From assembly GCA_003577005.1 (NCBI GenBank), contig QEUW01000405.1, positions 1-9,591 on the forward strand: DNA of 9,591 nucleotides, written 5' to 3'. This stretch comes from Chloroflexota bacterium. Its GTDB lineage: Bacteria > Chloroflexota > Anaerolineae > Caldilineales > Caldilineaceae. The notes under the pieces are model-generated. The model saw only the letters and a list, made by a program, of their open reading frames with translations. It was not told the DNA's origin and searched no databases. Below, in pieces: positions 6,273 to 9,591 of this stretch (positions within the stretch are counted from its first letter, which is position 1; the number at the start of each line of letters is the position of its first letter). The translations under genes were made by a program, and so were the position numbers.

Positions 6273-6301
6273 AGTATACAATCGATGAGATCGATTGTCA
6301 A
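6273..6301 (-). promoter_or_regulatory. Near-consensus promoter of the ArsR operon, leaderless
   Basis: TTGACA (6301-6296) and TATACT (6278-6273) are separated by exactly 17 bases on the minus strand. The A of the ArsR ATG (6265) lies eight bases past the end of the -10 box, where transcription normally begins, so the mRNA would have no or almost no leader. No Shine-Dalgarno precedes the ATG, which agrees with leaderless translation. Confidence 0.82.
6278..6298. promoter_or_regulatory. Palindromic operator inside the ArsR promoter
   Basis: ACAATCGAT (6278-6286) and ATCGATTGT (6290-6298) form a perfect 9-bp inverted repeat with a 3-base centre. The 21-bp site fills the spacer between -35 and -10 and touches both boxes, so a bound dimer would block RNA polymerase directly. 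ArsR-family dimers bind such imperfect or perfect dyads; that this ArsR binds here is an inference from position and symmetry. Confidence 0.78.
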
Positions 6302-6491
6302 GTGGCAGCTTAACTATTGCGAGACTATTTCAGATGCAGCGAGCCATGTCTAGGCATCGAAACGTGCAGGAGCGTGGTCCCATTCAAGTTGCGATATGGC
6401 CTTTGCAATATTCGTGACCAGAAGTGCCCTTCTGAAATATGAACTTGCCTTGACCTTAGGCGGGCGATTGCTGGTAGTACGCTGCGAGCTG
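6302..6491. other. Intergenic region between the leftward ArsR operon and the rightward DUF4058 genes
   Basis: I see no convincing gene in this stretch. A small hairpin, CAGAAG/CTTCTG (6419-6424 and 6429-6434, four-base loop), is present without a T-tract. Short open frames of about 20 codons have no ribosome-binding site. It could be decayed coding sequence, but nothing recognisable remains. Confidence 0.5.
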
Positions 6492-6500
6492 TGCTACAAT
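6492..6500 (+). promoter_or_regulatory. Possible extended -10 promoter for the small ORF and DUF4058 operon
   Basis: TGC directly precedes TACAAT (6495-6500), giving the TGn extended -10 pattern; no good -35 is found at 16-18 bases upstream. Transcription would start near 6507, within the hairpin CCACCATCC / GGATGGGTGG (6502-6510 and 6515-6524, one bulged G) that partly overlaps the next ribosome-binding site. Confidence 0.4.
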
Positions 6501-6534
6501 GCCACCATCCACAGGGATGGGTGGAGGGGATGTT

Positions 6535-6645
6535 ATGACCCGTCAGAACTGGCAGAATGCAGATTCAACGGATAAGAAACTATCTCAAAATCGGTTGTGG
6601 CTCTGGAATGCTTTCGAACAGCACAGTGTGACACAGAGATTTTGA
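6535..6645 (+). CDS. Possible small protein or leader peptide, 36 residues
   Basis: An ATG at 6535 preceded by GGAGGGG (6523-6529, five bases away) opens 36 codons ending at TGA 6643-6645, 23 bases before the DUF4058 gene. The product starts MTRQNWQNADSTDKK, is polar with a short aromatic patch (LWLWNAF), and has no membrane segment or family I recognise. It may be a leader peptide rather than a functional protein, since its second half covers the inverted repeat at 6581-6649 and its stop codon lies in the right arm. Alternatively the frame is chance; the ribosome-binding site is the main support. Confidence 0.4.
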   Translation: MTRQNWQNADSTDKKLSQNRLWLWNAFEQHSVTQRF

Positions 6646-6649
6646 GATA
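6581..6649 (+). promoter_or_regulatory. 12-bp inverted repeat in the leader of the DUF4058 gene
   Basis: TATCTCAAAATC (6581-6592) and GATTTTGAGATA (6638-6649) are perfect reverse complements around 45 bases. Six bases after the right arm comes the AAGGAGG ribosome-binding site (6656-6662) of the DUF4058 gene. In mRNA a stem here could limit ribosome access, and ribosomes translating the small ORF would open it. This is structural inference only; a pair of repeats bordering a small inserted segment is an alternative. Confidence 0.55.
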
Positions 6650-6668
6650 ATCTCTAAGGAGGAGCGCA

Positions 6669-7469
6669 ATGCCGGCACCATTTCCAGGGATGGACCCCTA
6701 TCTGGAGCGGGCAGGATTGTGGAAGCAGGTCCACACAGGCCTCATTGTTGAAATCCAGACCAATCTGGCTAGAAGGCTGCGGCCTCGTTATCTTGTGGCC
6801 ATTGAACAGCGCACATTTCTTACGTTGCTCCAGGGCGAGCAACTGGTTGGCGAGCCGGATGTGTTAGCCGTGGCGCCACAGAATGGCCCGGCCAATGGCG
6901 AGTCACTTGCCCGCCAGGCGGCTGCCCTTGCCGTGGCCGAAGGCCCGGCAGCCTATACCGTCGAACTGCCCATGCCTGAAGAGATCGTCGAGCGTTACCT
7001 GGAAGTGCGCGACGCCGAGACTGGCGAGGCTATCACCGTCATCGAACTGCTCTCACCCAGCAATAAACAAGAAGACCGGGCACGCTATGAGCGCAAGCGG
7101 CTGCAAATTCTGGGCAGTATGACCAACCTCATCGAAATCGATCTCTTGCGTGCCGGGCGGCCCTTGCCCATGTACGGCGACATTCCCGCCAGCCACTATC
7201 GCATCCTCATCAGCCGGGCGTGGGAGCGACCGCGGGCGCAGGCGCTGATCTTCAACGTCCAGAACCCCATCCCCGATGTGCCCATCCCCCTGCGACCGGG
7301 CGAGGAAGAGCCGGTGCTGGCGCTCAATCAGGTGCTCCACGACCTGTACGACCGCGCCGGCTATGACCTCTTCATCGACTACCATCAACCACCTCCGCCG
7401 CCCCTGGACGAGGAGACCCTGGCCTGGGTGCGGCAACAACTCGACCCGATGGATGTTCAAAACACATGA
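6669..7469 (+). CDS. DUF4058 family protein, PD-(D/E)XK nuclease-like motifs
   Basis: The 266-residue protein carries the DUF4058 N terminus MPAPFPGMDPYLERAGLWKQ followed by VHTGLIVEIQTNLARRLRPRY. The family is frequent in cyanobacteria and Chloroflexota and has no established function. The core GEPDV (61-65), VIELLSPSNK (124-133), ED (135-136), Y140, KR (143-144) and NLIEIDLLRAG (153-163) parallels the PDV / EVLSPSN / D..K / Y...GV.EYWLVDP layout of Uma2-type PD-(D/E)XK proteins, with D64 and E126 as candidate metal ligands. That fold assignment is my inference. A proline-rich segment (240-246) precedes the C terminus. The start has AAGGAGG six bases upstream. The stop overlaps the next gene's ATG (ATGA), implying translational coupling to the enolase-family gene. 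No signal peptide is seen. Confidence 0.88.
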   Translation: MPAPFPGMDPYLERAGLWKQVHTGLIVEIQTNLARRLRPRYLVAIEQRTFLTLLQGEQLVGEPDVLAVAPQNGPANGESLARQAAALAVAEGPAAYTVELPMPEEIVERYLEVRDAETGEAITVIELLSPSNKQEDRARYERKRLQILGSMTNLIEIDLLRAGRPLPMYGDIPASHYRILISRAWERPRAQALIFNVQNPIPDVPIPLRPGEEEPVLALNQVLHDLYDRAGYDLFIDYHQPPPPPLDEETLAWVRQQLDPMDVQNT

Positions 7470-8617
7470 GCACAGCAACTCGTATTCAAACCGTCCACGC
7501 TTATGAGGTCGTCGTGCCCGGCAAGCCAGGCGCGATCAACAGCGCAGAGTGGACTGGCCCCGGTGATAGCTGGGACCAGATGCCCATTGTCCTGCTCGAA
7601 TTTCAGATGAATGATGGGATTGCCGCTCTAGGAGAAGTGGAGCGCGGTCACTCGCTGGCGGCACTCGAACCGTGGCTGCGCCAGTTGCCCAGTCTGACGC
7701 TCCAGGGCTGGAGCTTACAGCCCTTGCCGGCGGAATGGCGCGGAGCGATGCGTTGGGGGCTGTTGGAAGAACACCCGCCTGCACTCTGGCAATCGCCCTC
7801 GCCGGTGGCGCGCGCCGTGGAAGTGGCGCTGCTCGACTGGGCCGGCAAGCGCCTTGGCTGTCGCGCGGTCGATCTGCTCGGCGGCCAGGTGCATGAGACT
7901 GTGCCCGTCGATTGGTGGTGCGCCCGTCAGACACCCGACGACCTGGCTCGCATCGTGAGTCAGGCGCGCAACATGGGCTTCAGCGGTCTCAAGATGAAAT
8001 CCAAAATCGGCGACCCTGTGGTCGAGCAGGTGGAGGCGGCCAAGGCGGCCGGTGGCCCCGGCTTTCATCTCACCATCGACCCCATGTGCCAGTGGCTCAA
8101 CCCGGCCTATGCGCTCGCCTTGCTTAAACGGCTGGAACCGTACGCCGAAAATGTACAGATCGAAGACCCTTTTCCGCAGGATATGCCCGAACTGTGGCAA
8201 CGGGTGCGCCAGGTATCTCCGATTCCGCTGGTGCTGCACGCCCGCAATCTGGCGGTGTTGCGGCGCGGCCTGCAAGACCGTTTCGCCGATAACTTCAACG
8301 TAAGCGGGCAGACCTTATCCGAGTTTCTTACCCTGGCGCGCACGGTCGAAGTGGCCGGCTACTCCTGCTGGCATGGTTCTTCGCTGGAGATGGGCGTGAT
8401 GCAGGTGGCCCGTCTGCACGCAACTGCCGCCGCCCGCGCCTGTGTACTGCCGTCGGATTTCCAAAGCCACCTGGTGCGCGAATCTACCCTCATTACCTGG
8501 ACGTGGCCCTATCGTGACGGTCGCCTGTCCCTGCCAGAAGGGCCTGGGCTAGGCATCGAACTCGACCGGGATGCGCTGGACCGTTTTGTCCAATCCACGG
8601 CTACCTACACCCGCTGA
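7466..8617 (+). CDS. Enolase-superfamily (mandelate racemase/muconate lactonizing type) protein
   Basis: The 383-residue protein has the two-domain layout of the family: an N-terminal capping domain (about 1-140, ending SPVARAVEVALLDWAGKRLG and LLGGQV) and a TIM-barrel domain. The K-x-K motif is GLKMK (K176, K178), the first metal ligand is D205 in LTIDPMCQW, the second E233 in VQIEDPFPQ. The third position, 25 residues later, is H258 (LVLHARN) instead of the usual Asp or Glu. A late His is present in CWHGSSLEMG (H303), and the C terminus LPEGPGLGIELD is characteristic. Members abstract a proton alpha to a carboxylate (racemisation, dehydration, cycloisomerisation); the substrate cannot be read here. 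It starts inside the DUF4058 stop (ATGA) with only a weak ribosome-binding site, so its translation is probably coupled. Confidence 0.9.
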   Translation: MSTATRIQTVHAYEVVVPGKPGAINSAEWTGPGDSWDQMPIVLLEFQMNDGIAALGEVERGHSLAALEPWLRQLPSLTLQGWSLQPLPAEWRGAMRWGLLEEHPPALWQSPSPVARAVEVALLDWAGKRLGCRAVDLLGGQVHETVPVDWWCARQTPDDLARIVSQARNMGFSGLKMKSKIGDPVVEQVEAAKAAGGPGFHLTIDPMCQWLNPAYALALLKRLEPYAENVQIEDPFPQDMPELWQRVRQVSPIPLVLHARNLAVLRRGLQDRFADNFNVSGQTLSEFLTLARTVEVAGYSCWHGSSLEMGVMQVARLHATAAARACVLPSDFQSHLVRESTLITWTWPYRDGRLSLPEGPGLGIELDRDALDRFVQSTATYTR

Positions 8618-8641
8618 ATGGCGTTTATGCCAAAAATAAGC

Positions 8642-8716
8642 AATCAAAAGCAGTTCACAGAGGGCACAGAGATTTCAGAGAACAGCCTCTGTGTTCTCTG
8701 TGAACCGCTTTTGGTT
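8642..8716. repeat. 31-bp stem hairpin of nine-base CACAGAG repeats
   Basis: The left arm 8642-8672 and right arm 8686-8716 are complementary at about 27 of 31 positions around a 13-base loop; some mismatches become G-U pairs in RNA. The arms contain CACAGAGGG, CACAGAGAT, TTCAGAGAA on the left and CTCTGTGTT, CTCTGTGAA on the right, a nine-base period. The outer part is AAAAGC / GCTTTT. Sequences of the TTCACAGAG-CACAGAG kind are common dispersed intergenic repeats in bacteria. It separates the enolase-family gene from the oxidoreductase gene and might end or trim the upstream transcript. Confidence 0.85.
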
Positions 8717-8773
8717 CTGGCTTATCCAGATTAGGATACTTCCAGTCAAGTGATTCTACAGAAAGGAGAATCG

Positions 8774-9591
8774 ATGTCGAAAAAAATCCGGTGGGGTCTG
8801 CTCTCCACAGCCAACATCAACAAGGCGGTGATCGACCCCATCCGCCAGGCGGCGCGCAGCGAACTGGTTGCCGTCGCCAGCCGCGACGCCGGCAAGGCCG
8901 CCGCCTATGCTAGAGAATGGAACATCTCTACCGCTTACGGGAGTTACGAAGAACTGCTTGCCGATCCCGAGGTCGATGTCATCTACAACCCGCTGCCCAA
9001 CCGGCTCCACTGCGAGTGGACGGTGAAGGCGGCGGATGCCGGTAAACATGTACTCTGCGAAAAACCGCTGGTGACGACGTTGGCCGAGTTCGACCTGGTG
9101 GAAGCCGCCGGTCAACGCAACGGCGTGACCGTCTTCGAAGCCTTTATGTACCTCCATCACCCGCAGACGCACACCATGCTAGAGATGGTGCGCAACGGCC
9201 GGTTGGGCCAGGTGCAGCAGATCAACAGTTGGTTCCATTTCTATCTACCGCCCGAACGGTCGGAAAACATTCGCCTCAGCGCCGGGCTGCACGGCGGTTC
9301 GCTCTGGGATGTGGGCGTCTATCCCAACAGCGCCGCGCTCACGGTTGCCGCTGCAGCCGGTGGGGGCGATCTGCCGCAAGAGGTCTACGCCAGCCAGATC
9401 GTCGGCGAGAGCGGGGTGGATGTAGCCATGCGCGGCCAGCTTCACTTTGCCAATGGGCTGGTGGCGCAGATCTCGTCGGGGTTCCGCACGCCCTTCCGCG
9501 AGGCGCTTCACATCGTCGGCGACCAGGCATCGCTCCATGTGGTGGAACCGTGGAAGCCGGGGTTGCAGGGCAAGGAGAGCCACTGCCTGTT
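8774..9591 (+). CDS. Gfo/Idh/MocA family oxidoreductase (runs off right edge)
   Basis: The frame is open from ATG 8774, with AAAGGAG ending five bases upstream, to the window edge: 272 residues of a family usually 320-360 long. The Rossmann domain begins KKIRWGLLSTANINKAVIDP, followed by LVAVASRD (31-38, the region selecting the cofactor), ELLADPEVDVIYNPLPNRLH (60-79) and CEKPLV (95-100), whose Lys is the conserved catalytic-site residue. EAFMYLHHPQ (122-131), VQQINSWFHFY (147-157) and GGSLWDVGVYPNSA (174-187) match the subgroup related to D-xylose 1-dehydrogenase (NADP) and dimeric dihydrodiol dehydrogenase. It would oxidise a sugar or polyol with NAD(P). It lies 156 bases after the enolase-family gene in the same orientation, separated by a repeat hairpin, so it may share a sugar-related role but could have its own promoter. 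Substrate unknown. Confidence 0.92.
   Translation, partial: MSKKIRWGLLSTANINKAVIDPIRQAARSELVAVASRDAGKAAAYAREWNISTAYGSYEELLADPEVDVIYNPLPNRLHCEWTVKAADAGKHVLCEKPLVTTLAEFDLVEAAGQRNGVTVFEAFMYLHHPQTHTMLEMVRNGRLGQVQQINSWFHFYLPPERSENIRLSAGLHGGSLWDVGVYPNSAALTVAAAAGGGDLPQEVYASQIVGESGVDVAMRGQLHFANGLVAQISSGFRTPFREALHIVGDQASLHVVEPWKPGLQGKESHCL

Noticed and set aside
6266..6301. TTG at 6301 as the ArsR start
   Set aside because: This TTG is the beginning of the TTGACA -35 box, and the added residues would encode the operator; the ATG at 6265 fits family length.
6419..6434. CAGAAG/CTTCTG hairpin as a terminator
   Set aside because: The stem is only six base pairs with no T-tract, and it lies upstream of both flanking operons' starts, where no transcript needs to end.
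6644..6654. GAGAT-A-ATCTC palindrome as an alternative RNA fold competing with the 12-bp inverted repeat
   Set aside because: A one-base loop is impossible in RNA; allowing a usable loop leaves only three base pairs, too weak to compete.

Overview
The window looks like a chromosomal accessory region of a GC-rich bacterium. The gene types (DUF4058 protein, family-5 peptide-type ABC transporter beside a DUF1028 protein, enolase-superfamily and Gfo/Idh/MocA enzymes) and the hairpin-forming 7-8-9-mer tandem repeats between genes recall Chloroflexota (Anaerolineae/Caldilineae-like), or less likely a cyanobacterium. This placement is an inference from gene content; no marker gene is present.

Layout. 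1-143 (-): start of a glycerophosphodiester phosphodiesterase that runs off the left edge. 144-439: divergent promoter region. 440-4630 (+): peptide-type ABC transporter genes (solute-binding lipoprotein, DppB-like and DppC-like permeases), then a DUF1028 putative Ntn-hydrolase. The lipoprotein gene has its signal peptide in one frame and its body in another. The DppC gene carries a 92-bp palindromic element, flanked by TA on both sides, in its 5' end; removing the element plus one TA restores one open frame from an ATG 6 bp after dppB. No ATPase gene is present. 4718-6301 (-): a compact ArsR regulator / SRPBCC (AHSA1-like) / DHFR-RibD-like reductase operon whose promoter has a near-consensus -35/-10 with a perfect palindromic operator in the spacer and an apparently leaderless start. 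6302-6668: promoter, a 36-codon small ORF with a good ribosome-binding site, and a 12-bp inverted repeat just before the next gene. 6669-8617 (+): DUF4058 protein, 4-nt overlapped by an enolase-superfamily enzyme. 8642-8716: a long hairpin made of 9-nt repeats. 8774-9591 (+): a Gfo/Idh/MocA oxidoreductase that runs off the right edge.

How it fits together. The transporter would import peptides or similar solutes, with DUF1028 as a possible companion hydrolase, but two of its three genes appear broken, so the system is probably decaying or the window has sequence errors. The enolase-family enzyme and the Gfo/Idh/MocA oxidoreductase suggest sugar or sugar-acid metabolism. The ArsR trio looks like a self-regulated detoxification or stress module with unknown ligand. 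I did not find a clearly new multi-gene defence or mobile system. The strongest unusual signals are the element in dppC, the split lipoprotein gene, the repeat hairpins at gene junctions, the small ORF and inverted repeat ahead of DUF4058, and a nuclease-like motif set in DUF4058.
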